Shown here: positions 45,933 to 53,537 of the stretch, piece after piece
Position numbering within the stretch: the first letter of the stretch is position 1
Layout: the number at the start of each line of letters is the position of its first letter
Source: Leptolinea sp.
Lineage (GTDB): Bacteria > Chloroflexota > Anaerolineae > Anaerolineales > Anaerolineaceae
Length of the DNA stretch: 64,000 bases
Direction of reading: 5' to 3'
Assembly (NCBI GenBank): GCA_012798535.1
Contig: JAAZMZ010000019.1
Location: 19,305 to 83,304 of the forward strand
Notes under the pieces: model-generated
Database searches by the model: none
The model's input: the letters and a program-made list of their open reading frames with translations, nothing else
Told to the model about the DNA's origin: nothing
Program-made: the position numbers and the translations under genes

Positions 45933-47459
45933 TTATTGACGGTATGTTTTTTCAAACATGCCGTTCAGGTCAGAGAATAATTGTTTGTAATCTTCGTAGC
46001 CGGTATCATAGGCTGACCGGTTGTTTGCATCTGGCATGAACCGGGCTTTTTCTTCCGCCATACTGGCGCAGGCTTTTTCGATGCTGTCGAACATGCCGAT
46101 AGCCGTTCCTGCCAGAATGGCTGCACCCAGGCAGGCGGCTTCAGAGCATTTAATGGTAACCAGAGGTTTTCCGATAATGTCCGCTTTGATCTGGTTCCAT
46201 AAAGGACTCTTGGAGCCGCCCCCCAGGGAACGAAGTTCTGAGACACGTAAGCCGGCATTTTCGAGTGCTTCGATATTGCGTCTGATGATGTAACCAATGG
46301 ATTCCATAATGGCCCGGATGAAATGCGGTTTACCATGTTTCATTGTGAAACCATAAAACACACCTTTGGCGCGGGCGTTGACGTCCGGCGCCATGGAACC
46401 ACTCAGATGCGGCAGGGCAACCAGCCCGTCACTGCCCGGCGGCACCAGTGCCACTTCTTCATCCATGATGCTGTAGGCGCTCTTTCCGGAAAGCGCGGCA
46501 ACGGAGATTTCCAGGTCGCAGAAGCTGTCGCGGAACCATTTAATGGCCATGCCGCCGGTGGTGAAGGTGTGCAGCATATACATATCGGGAATGCCAAAGT
46601 AATGCAGCGGCATCCTCCGATTGGGATCGAACAGAGGTTTGGAAACAGGCGCGCAAATAGCCAGCGCGGCGCCGATATTTTCTGAAAAGCGGCCTTCACA
46701 GATATTGCCAACGCCAATGGCACCGGCCGCCTGATCCAGAGCACCGGTACACACCATAATATCGTTGTTCAGACCCAGACTGGCTGCGACTTCTCGGGTA
46801 ATAACCGCGACTTTCTCCCCCGGTTCCATAATCCTGGGGAGTTGTTGTTCCGTAATTCCCAGGTAGGCCAGCATTTCCGGCCACCACTTCTTGGTGATCA
46901 GATTCCAGTAAACGGTGGAAGTGATTAGAGATCCTTCGGTTACCATCTGGCCTGTCAAACGATAGATGAACCAATCTTCGATCAGGGCAAATGTTTTTGT
47001 CTTTTTGAAGATGTCCGGTTGGTTTTTCTTGACCCATAGCACTTTGGCGGCCGGCCAACAGGGATCGAATTGCACCTGCCCGGTTGTCTTGTAGCAAACC
47101 TCGTCGGTGAATTTTTCGCGTAATTCCGCTGATTCGTTTTCCGCCCGGTTGTCCATCCAGACGATGGCGTCGCGCAGAGATTTCCCCTTTTCATCCAGGA
47201 AGAAGAGGGTTTCGCCCTGAGCCGAAATTCCTAACACCCGGATGGCTTCTTTTTGCTTTCCGATCGTTTCCAATAGTTCAGCCAGTCCACCGGTGAAGGC
47301 GTTCCAATAGGTTTCTTCACTGCATTCTACATAGGAAGCCTGCTCGGTTTTCAGAACGTACTCCCGCGTGGCAGTGGCCACGATCCGGCCGTGTTTGTCA
47401 ATGATGGCCAGTTTTATGGATGTGGTACCCAGGTCAACGCTCAAGATCAATGGATCCAA
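45933..47459 (-). CDS. FGGY-family carbohydrate kinase (xylulokinase-like)
   Basis: A 508-residue sugar kinase that phosphorylates a pentulose or related polyol using ATP. The N-terminal phosphate loop is LILSVDLGTTSIKLAII; AIVWMDNRAENES at about 90 and VCTGALDQAAGAIGVGN at about 245 follow; the C-terminal FGGY site is ELRSLGGGSKSPLWNQIKAD at about 400-420. The start is TTG at 47459, with AGGAGG seven bases upstream; the longer frame to 47549 lacks homology. First gene of a minus-strand operon with the barrel protein and the DeoR-type regulator, divergent from a Liv-type importer. Confidence 0.9.
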   Translation of the reverse strand: MDPLILSVDLGTTSIKLAIIDKHGRIVATATREYVLKTEQASYVECSEETYWNAFTGGLAELLETIGKQKEAIRVLGISAQGETLFFLDEKGKSLRDAIVWMDNRAENESAELREKFTDEVCYKTTGQVQFDPCWPAAKVLWVKKNQPDIFKKTKTFALIEDWFIYRLTGQMVTEGSLITSTVYWNLITKKWWPEMLAYLGITEQQLPRIMEPGEKVAVITREVAASLGLNNDIMVCTGALDQAAGAIGVGNICEGRFSENIGAALAICAPVSKPLFDPNRRMPLHYFGIPDMYMLHTFTTGGMAIKWFRDSFCDLEISVAALSGKSAYSIMDEEVALVPPGSDGLVALPHLSGSMAPDVNARAKGVFYGFTMKHGKPHFIRAIMESIGYIIRRNIEALENAGLRVSELRSLGGGSKSPLWNQIKADIIGKPLVTIKCSEAACLGAAILAGTAIGMFDSIEKACASMAEEKARFMPDANNRSAYDTGYEDYKQLFSDLNGMFEKTYRQ

Positions 47460-47756
47460 TGTCTTACCTCCTCTGGAGACAATTCGGGTCAATTTGCAGT
47501 TGGAAAAAGGTGCGCTTTGCCGGTTCAGTCCCATTCCGGGAAAGATCAACGGCTGACAGCTAAGCGTAAAACATAGTGCAGGAATGCAACAAACTGGAGC
47601 ATAATGGACGGTAATGACAATATTTTATACAATATAACACAACGCCGGGAGGCAGTCAATAGCCCTGCAACGCGAACAAACCGAAATTACAGGCGAAATA
47701 TCAGAATATCACCCTCTTTCGACCTGAAAAGTACCCAAATGGAGACAATCTACCTA

Positions 47757-47785
47757 TTGACAAGGCAATTTCTACTTACTATAAT
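47757..47785 (+). promoter_or_regulatory. Perfect consensus sigma-70 promoter for the cupin-liv operon
   Basis: TTGACA (47757-47762), 17-base spacer, TATAAT (47780-47785): exact match to both boxes and spacing. A leader of roughly 105 bases runs to the cupin start. The whole 47460-47900 interval is otherwise the divergent control region of the kinase and cupin-liv operons; no gene or second clear promoter is seen in it. Confidence 0.8.
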
Positions 47786-47900
47786 TTAACCAGAATTATT
47801 CAATTATGTTCATTTGTGAGCATCTCGCTTCAATTCAAATGAATGCAGACCGATAATCCCCCATAATCCCAATTTTTTCCGCAGAAGGAGGTGAGTGAGT

Positions 47901-48239
47901 TTGAAGCTTAGTGGCAAAATTGTGCATTTAAAAGATACAGTCGCCCGCATGGATGAACAAGAGCTTGTCAGGCAATACTTCCAAACCGATAGGATCACTT
48001 TTGGAATGTCGATCCTTCAGGCTGGTCAGGTGGGCGGATTGGACCCCGGTCATGCAGAGGCCGATGAAGTTTTCTTTTGCGTTCAAGGACATGTTCTCTG
48101 CTTTTTCCCGGAAGATGACTATTATTACGAATTGGAAAAAGGTGACGCACTTCTGATCCCACCCAAGACGGGGCATAAGCTTTTCAACATTGGAGAAGAA
48201 GTTGCGATCATCACCTGGAGTTGTGCTCCCCATCCTTAA
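47901..48239 (+). CDS. Cupin-domain protein
   Basis: A small beta-barrel protein of 112 residues. The cupin motifs are visible: GGLDPGHAEADEVFFCVQGHVLC (the first motif, H and E metal ligands) at about 48-70 and KGDALLIPPKTGHKLFN (second motif, histidine) at about 84-100. Likely a sugar isomerase-like or sensory protein. Start choice: AAGGAGG (47885-47891) is nine bases from TTG 47901 but only three from GTG 47895, so TTG is preferred. First gene of the liv operon. Confidence 0.82.
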   Translation: MKLSGKIVHLKDTVARMDEQELVRQYFQTDRITFGMSILQAGQVGGLDPGHAEADEVFFCVQGHVLCFFPEDDYYYELEKGDALLIPPKTGHKLFNIGEEVAIITWSCAPHP

Positions 48240-48264
48240 AGCGGTTCTTTGCTTTAAGGATTTT
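48234..48264 (+). terminator. Partial terminator between cupin gene and livK
   Basis: CCTTAAAGC (48234-48242) and GCTTTAAGG (48251-48259) form a perfect 9-bp stem containing the cupin stop codon, followed by ATTTT. The short U tract suggests an attenuating or mRNA-processing stem instead of a full stop. Confidence 0.5.
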
Positions 48265-48399
48265 CCTCTCCCGCACCGCACCTGATTTCCCTGCGTCAAA
48301 CCAGGCAAGCCCAAGTCATCCGGATATTTCCTCTAAGCCGTTTACAGAAATATCCTTCAATTTCCACAAGTCACGTTCAATTAATAGAGGAGAAATGGA

Positions 48400-49563
48400 A
48401 TGAAATTTCGAAACCTGGTAATTGCTTTACTGCTGATTACACTTTTGGCCACCACATCTGGCTGTGCAGGTGCCGGTGGTGCCGCTGCCGGCGGTGATGT
48501 GATCAAACTCGGCGTCAACAACGAGATCACCGGCGACAATCCGATCATCGGTTCATCCGCTCGAAAAGGCATTGACCTGGCCCTTGAAGAGATCAACGGA
48601 GCCGGCGGTGTCAAGGTCGGCGACAAGATGTACAAGCTGGCCGTGGAAGAACTGGACAATGAATTCAAACCAGAAGCTGCCGCAGCTGTCGCCCAGAAAT
48701 TCGCCGATCGTGCGGATATCATGGGTATGATCGGCCCGAATGACAGTGCCGATGTTATGCCAACTATTCCGATCATCGAAAAAGCCAAACTGCCCTCCAT
48801 CACTCCGTGGGCAACCGCTGTCGCCATCACCAAGGATAATGATTATTTCTTCCGCGCCTGCTTCACCGACGATTTCCAGGGCGCCATTATCGCCAAATTC
48901 GCCTTCAACGAAGAAAAAGCCAAAACAGCCGCCGTTCTTTACGACAATTCGAACGATTACAACGTGGGTATTGCCACCATCTTCAAGAAGACCTACGAAG
49001 AAATGGGCGGCAAAGTGGTGGAATTCCAGTCCTACGGCCGTGGCGAGAAGGATTTCAAGAGCCAGTTAACCAAGATCATTGCCGCCAATCCTGATATTCT
49101 CCTCCTCCCAAATTTCACCGCCGAAGTTCCTCTTCAGGCCGAACAGGCTCGTAGCCTGGGTTACAAAGGCAAATTCATGGGTTCAGACACCTGGGGTGAT
49201 AAAGAGATCATCAAACTGGGTGGAGAGTACATTGAAGGCGCTCTATGGGTAGGCCACTACGCGGTGGATATCGCTTCTGACAAGGCCAAAGCCTTCATCG
49301 CCGCATTCACTAAGAAATACAATGACACTCCCAATGATATTGCCGCTCTCAACTACGATACCGTGTACCTGTTCAAACAGGCCATCGAGAACGCTGGTAA
49401 AGTGGACCGCGTGGCCATTCGCAACGGTCTGGCCTCCATTAAGGAATTCGAAGGTGTTACCGGAAATGCTCAGTTCAACGATACCGGCGATCCTGTGAAA
49501 TCTGCCGTGATCATCAAGATCCAGGATGGTAAGTTCACCTATTTCGCCACAGCTAAACCATAA
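48400..49563 (+). CDS. Liv-type ABC importer substrate-binding lipoprotein
   Basis: A 387-residue periplasmic-binding fold type I protein. Signal and lipobox at TTSGC (residue about 24), then a short Gly/Ala linker. The core begins IKLGVNNEITGDNPIIGSSA and continues GIDLALEEINGAGGV, the LivJ/LivK pattern; MGMIGPNDSADVMPTIPII and ALNYDTVYLFKQAIENAG follow. Members usually bind branched-chain amino acids but also amides, urea and polyols. Its neighbours are a sugar kinase and a DeoR regulator, which argues for a non-amino-acid ligand. GAGGAG is seven bases before the ATG. Confidence 0.9.
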   Translation: MKFRNLVIALLLITLLATTSGCAGAGGAAAGGDVIKLGVNNEITGDNPIIGSSARKGIDLALEEINGAGGVKVGDKMYKLAVEELDNEFKPEAAAAVAQKFADRADIMGMIGPNDSADVMPTIPIIEKAKLPSITPWATAVAITKDNDYFFRACFTDDFQGAIIAKFAFNEEKAKTAAVLYDNSNDYNVGIATIFKKTYEEMGGKVVEFQSYGRGEKDFKSQLTKIIAANPDILLLPNFTAEVPLQAEQARSLGYKGKFMGSDTWGDKEIIKLGGEYIEGALWVGHYAVDIASDKAKAFIAAFTKKYNDTPNDIAALNYDTVYLFKQAIENAGKVDRVAIRNGLASIKEFEGVTGNAQFNDTGDPVKSAVIIKIQDGKFTYFATAKP

Positions 49564-49593
49564 CCCGCTTCTTACAGGATTATCAATTGTGAG

Positions 49594-49630
49594 TACGAAT
49601 GAGGGGCTGTTCATCAGCCCCCCATTCGTA
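49594..49630 (+). other. Intercistronic stem-loop between livK and livH
   Basis: TACGAATG (49594-49601) pairs with CATTCGTA (49623-49630), and GGGGCTG (49603-49609) with CAGCCCC (49615-49621), giving a long hairpin with no U tract. Such stems after binding-protein genes commonly protect the upstream mRNA and raise binding-protein yield. Confidence 0.6.
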
Positions 49631-49738
49631 TCGTTCCGACGAAGTGAAAAAATTGTGTACGATTGCCATTATTCTTTATACTTGTTGAACGCGGTTTTAT
49701 CTTTAAAATGAAGTATCCGAAGTAGGAAGAGGTTTCAG

Positions 49739-50641
49739 ATGGAAATATTCCTCCAACAGGCTATCAACCTTATTCAACTGGGAAGCATCTATGCCCTGCT
49801 GGCTATTGGCTTCTCCATCGTCTACGGCATTGTACGGCTGGTGAACTTCGCCCATGGAGATATTTTCATGGTAGCCACGTACGCCTTTTTCTTTCTGGCA
49901 ACCTGGCTTCTTTCATCCATCCCGTCGCTTTATGTTGTGTTGATCATCACACTGGTGCTGGTGGCCATCGCGGTATCCATTCTGGCGGTGGGAATCGAAC
50001 GCGTTGCCTACAAACCACTGCGTTCCGCCCCGAAAGTATCCGTGGTGGTGACCTCACTGGCAGTTGGACTGCTTCTGCAACATCTAGTGCTGCAGTTCAT
50101 CGGCCCCACACCCCAGCGTGTACCCCGGTTGGTGCCGGATATGCAGTTCCAATTTGGCGGCGTTTATGTCGAACTCTATCAGTTTGTGATTATTGCCGTC
50201 GCCCTGTTCATTATGCTGCTCTTAAGCCTCTTCATCATGAAGACTAAGACCGGCATTGCCATGCGGGCGGCCGCCCAGGACGCCACTGCGGCCAGTCTGA
50301 TGGGTATTTCGAACGATTTCATTATCAGCATTGCGTTTGTGGTCGGTGCGACGGTGGCTTCTATAGGCGCCGGACTGTACGGCATGGCCTACCCGATATT
50401 TGATCCGTATATTGGCCAGATGATCAACTGGTGGTCGTTCACGGCGGCTGTGCTCGGCGGGATCGGCGATATAAAAGGCGCCGTACTCGGCGGTTTCCTG
50501 CTGGCGGCTGTCATGGTCATCACCCCCATGTTCCTGCCCGTTTCAAGCTACCGTGACATTGTGGCGTTTGGCATCCTCATCTTGATACTGCTCATCAAAC
50601 CAAGCGGTTTGCTTGGCAAGAAGACTGTTCAGAAAGTGTAG
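49739..50641 (+). CDS. livH: Liv-type ABC importer permease (LivH-like)
   Basis: A 300-residue permease. It opens QQAINLIQLGSIYALLAIGFS and IVRLVNFAHGDIFMV, the LivH signature; AMRAAAQDATAASLMGI at about 178-194 is the ATPase-contact loop, and GGIGDIKGAVLGGFLL lies near the C terminus. AGGAAGAGG precedes the ATG. Its stop shares a base with the first possible start of the next gene. Confidence 0.92.
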   Translation: MEIFLQQAINLIQLGSIYALLAIGFSIVYGIVRLVNFAHGDIFMVATYAFFFLATWLLSSIPSLYVVLIITLVLVAIAVSILAVGIERVAYKPLRSAPKVSVVVTSLAVGLLLQHLVLQFIGPTPQRVPRLVPDMQFQFGGVYVELYQFVIIAVALFIMLLLSLFIMKTKTGIAMRAAAQDATAASLMGISNDFIISIAFVVGATVASIGAGLYGMAYPIFDPYIGQMINWWSFTAAVLGGIGDIKGAVLGGFLLAAVMVITPMFLPVSSYRDIVAFGILILILLIKPSGLLGKKTVQKV

Positions 50642-51648
50642 TGGTGGACAATATGTCTTCGAAAAGAACCATTAATCTTGCCCTGCTGATCATCACCACA
50701 GTTGTTCTGTTCGTCATTGATCACTTCCAGGTGGTCGGTGCCTATTATCTGCAGATCGCTCAATATATCGGTATTTATGCCATCATGGTGCTGGGCATAA
50801 ACCTGGTCAACGGTTACCTGGGAATCTTTTCTCTGGGACATGCCGGTATTATGGCAGTGGGCGCCTATTCTTCCGCGCTTATCAGCAAATATATATTTAC
50901 CGATCCGATGTTATTTCCGTTGAATATCTTTCTGGGTGGGATGATTGCCCTGCTGGCCGGTTTTCTGATTTCGATCCCATCCTTCAAAGTGCGCGGCGAT
51001 TACCTGGCCATCATCACGCTGGGGTTCACCCTTATTATGAAGAGCGTGTTGACCAATATCGAATTTGTCGGCGGCGCCCGCGGTTTACGGAATATCCCGG
51101 CGAACACCAACATCGGCTGGGTTTTTCTCTGGCTGGTGGTTGCCATCCTACTCGTGAGAATGTTCATCAATTCCAAATATGGTCGTGCCACATTGGCACT
51201 GCACGAGGATGAGGTAGCCGCTGAACTGGTCTCGGTGGACACCAAGAAAACTAAAATGGTGGTTTTCGGTTTCTCCGCATTTCTAATCGGAGTGTCCGGA
51301 GGTCTTTTGACCCATCTATTGAGCTTCACCAACCCGAATACCTACGGGTATGTGATGGTTTCTGAAGGTCTGATCATGGTCTATCTGGGCGGCATCAGCA
51401 GCATCACCGGTTCGGTGCTCGGAGCTGCCGTATGGACGCTGCTGGTTGAAATTCTGCGTCCGCTGGGAGTATGGCGCTGGATCATCGGCGCAATCCTGTT
51501 GATTGTTGTGATGATCTACCGGCCGGGTGGACTGGCCGGTGGAACGGAACTTACCACCCGTAATATCAAGGATTTCTTTACTTCCCTGAAGAAGCGCGTA
51601 GGTTCGAAATCCAGATCAACAGTTGAATCTGAGAGTGGAAAGCGGTAA
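50641..51648 (+). CDS. livM: Liv-type ABC importer permease (LivM-like)
   Basis: A 335-residue permease. Family motifs: LVNGYLGIFSLGHAGIMAVGAY at about 55-76, SFKVRGDYLAIITLGF at about 115-130, the contact loop ATLALHEDEVAAELVSVDT at about 182-200 and YLGGISSITGSVLGAAVW. The frame starts at GTG 50641 (one-base overlap with livH); ATG 50653, preceded by GTGGTGG, is equally possible. Confidence 0.92.
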   Translation: MVDNMSSKRTINLALLIITTVVLFVIDHFQVVGAYYLQIAQYIGIYAIMVLGINLVNGYLGIFSLGHAGIMAVGAYSSALISKYIFTDPMLFPLNIFLGGMIALLAGFLISIPSFKVRGDYLAIITLGFTLIMKSVLTNIEFVGGARGLRNIPANTNIGWVFLWLVVAILLVRMFINSKYGRATLALHEDEVAAELVSVDTKKTKMVVFGFSAFLIGVSGGLLTHLLSFTNPNTYGYVMVSEGLIMVYLGGISSITGSVLGAAVWTLLVEILRPLGVWRWIIGAILLIVVMIYRPGGLAGGTELTTRNIKDFFTSLKKRVGSKSRSTVESESGKR

Positions 51649-51652
51649 GACG

Positions 51653-52429
51653 ATGAACAACGAAACGATCTTGACATTTGATAAAGTATCGATGCACTTT
51701 GGCGGTGTAAAAGCCATTGATGATCTCTCTTTCGAAGTTCACCGCAATGAGATCGTCGGCATTATCGGTCCCAACGGCGCCGGAAAGACCACCGTGTTCA
51801 ACGTGCTCTCCGGCGTATACATCCCCACTGCCGGAGATGTGATCTTCAAAGGCAACAAGATCAACCGCCTGCCGGCGCACACCATCATCAACAGCGGGAT
51901 CGCCCGTACTTTCCAGAATATCCGTCTGTTCGGAAAATTGAGCGTTCTGGATAACGTGCGTACGGCATGCTTTGGAAAGACGAAATACGGAATTCTGGAT
52001 ATCTTCGTAAATTCGTCCAAAAAGCGCGCGGAAGAGGATCAAATTAAAAAAGAAGCACTCGCCCTGTTGGATGCCGTCGGTCTGGCCGGAAAAGCCAACG
52101 TTCTCGCTTCAAGCCTGCCTTACGGTGACCAACGCCGTTTGGAGATCGCCCGCGCGCTGGCCTGCAAACCCGAAATCCTGCTGCTGGACGAGCCTGCCGC
52201 GGGAATGAATCCGAACGAGATCGACGAACTGAACCGCATGATCGTCTCCATAAAGGAAAAGTTTGACCTGACCATTTTGCTGGTAGAACACCAGATGCGG
52301 TTGGTCATGGGCATCTGCGAACGTATTCTCGTCATGAATTTCGGGAAGAGTCTGGCCATCGGCACCCCTTCTGAGATCCGCAATCATAAAGAAGTTCTCG
52401 AGGCATATCTGGGGAAGGGTCGTAAATAA
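51653..52429 (+). CDS. livG: Liv-type ABC importer ATPase (LivG-like)
   Basis: A 258-residue ATPase. Walker A GPNGAGKTTVFN at about 38-49, IARTFQNIRLFG (LivG Q-loop region), signature SSLPYGDQRRLEIARALA at about 148-165, Walker B ILLLDEPAAGMNP and switch VEHQMRLVMG. ATG 51653 gives the family start MNNETILTFDKVSMHFGG; the frame is open further upstream inside livM. Confidence 0.92.
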   Translation: MNNETILTFDKVSMHFGGVKAIDDLSFEVHRNEIVGIIGPNGAGKTTVFNVLSGVYIPTAGDVIFKGNKINRLPAHTIINSGIARTFQNIRLFGKLSVLDNVRTACFGKTKYGILDIFVNSSKKRAEEDQIKKEALALLDAVGLAGKANVLASSLPYGDQRRLEIARALACKPEILLLDEPAAGMNPNEIDELNRMIVSIKEKFDLTILLVEHQMRLVMGICERILVMNFGKSLAIGTPSEIRNHKEVLEAYLGKGRK

Positions 52430-53184
52430 TGATAAATAACAACCGCAACGAAAAGAAAGATCCAATTCTGGATATCCATAATTTGCATGTCGCCTATGGA
52501 AAGATCAAAGCCCTGCACGGCGTGTCCTTTCAGGTGTATCCCGGTGAGATCGTCTCCATGCTTGGTTCCAACGGCGCCGGAAAAACGACCACGCTGAACG
52601 CCATCTCGGGCGTCATCCCGGTGCATTCTGGCAAGATCACCTTCAAGGGTGAGAATCTGGTCGGCGTAAAGGCGCATACTATCGTCAAGAAAGGTATTGT
52701 GCATGTACCGGAAGGCCGCCATATTTTCCCGGAATTGACCGTGGAAGAGAATCTTCGAATTGCCGGATACCTCTTCTCACGGCTGGAGGAAAAGAAACTG
52801 CTGGCTGAACGCACGGATTATGTGTATTCTCTCTTTCCACGCCTGAAGGAGCGCGCCCGGCAAATGGGCGGCACGCTTTCCGGCGGCGAACAGCAGATGC
52901 TGGCCATCAGCCGCGCGCTGATCACAGGCGGCGACCTGCTTTTACTGGATGAACCTTCCATGGGTATTGCCCCGAAACTGGTGGAAGAGATTTTTGAGAC
53001 CATCATGACCATCAGTAAAAATGGGCAGACCATTCTGCTGGTGGAACAAAACGCCGTGATGGCCATGGAGATTTCAGATTACTGCTACGTGCTCGAGACG
53101 GGTTCGATCGCTTTTGAGGGTATCGCCAAAGACCTGATGGAAAACGATACTATTGCCAGAGCATACCTGGGTGAATCGATTTAA
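52429..53184 (+). CDS. livF: Liv-type ABC importer ATPase (LivF-like)
   Basis: A 251-residue ATPase. Walker A GSNGAGKTTTLN at about 45-56, VPEGRHIFPELTVEENL (LivF hallmark) at about 99-115, signature GTLSGGEQQMLAISRAL, Walker B LLLLDEPSMGIAP and VEQNAVMAME. The ATG overlaps the livG stop (TAATG). A terminator follows at 53221. Confidence 0.93.
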   Translation: MINNNRNEKKDPILDIHNLHVAYGKIKALHGVSFQVYPGEIVSMLGSNGAGKTTTLNAISGVIPVHSGKITFKGENLVGVKAHTIVKKGIVHVPEGRHIFPELTVEENLRIAGYLFSRLEEKKLLAERTDYVYSLFPRLKERARQMGGTLSGGEQQMLAISRALITGGDLLLLDEPSMGIAPKLVEEIFETIMTISKNGQTILLVEQNAVMAMEISDYCYVLETGSIAFEGIAKDLMENDTIARAYLGESI

Positions 53185-53220
53185 CCCGGATAAAAGTCAA
53201 CGACAGTATTCCTTTCTGTG

Positions 53221-53252
53221 AAAATACCCCGCCAGGAAAAGCGGGGTGTTTT
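53221..53252 (+). terminator. Terminator of the liv operon
   Basis: AAAATACCCCGC (53221-53232) and GCGGGGTGTTTT (53241-53252) pair with one T-G wobble around loop CAGGAAAA. The T-rich 3' arm serves as the U tract. Confidence 0.75.
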
Positions 53253-53300
53253 AGTATGTCTGTAACAGGCTGCTGACGGGATCAGTCTGTTCTCGGTGGT

Positions 53301-53416
53301 GTCGAGACCTCCGTGAGGTTCGACGAGCTTACCTGCCGGGCGGTTTGATACCCTGAACCTGTCTGATCCCGATGGCTGAGCCTGTCGAAGCCTCCGTGCG
53401 ATTCGAGAGGCTCAGC
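53301..53416. repeat. Two related REP-like palindromes
   Basis: First unit 53301-53324: GTCGA...TCGAC arms with CCTC/GAGG inside. Second unit 53375-53416: GCTGAGCCTGTCGAA against ATTCGAGAGGCTCAGC. Both share CTCCGTG then TTCGA at the same place (14 of 16 bases of CCTCCGTGAGGTTCGA). This pattern resembles intergenic REP-type sequences; other genomic copies would be expected. Confidence 0.55.
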
Positions 53417-53447
53417 GGCCCGATGGTTTGCTGCCTGAGTATGCAGT

Positions 53448-53477
53448 TTGTTCAAAATACTCTAAATAATCTATAAT
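53448..53477 (+). promoter_or_regulatory. Promoter of the large secreted protein gene
   Basis: TTGTTC (53448-53453), 18-base spacer, TATAAT (53472-53477), about 60 bases before ATG 53538. Confidence 0.5.
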
Positions 53478-53537
53478 TATCCAATCCCAACCAAAAAACG
53501 TCAATTTAATAACCATCCTAAAAACGAGGTAGGCACT

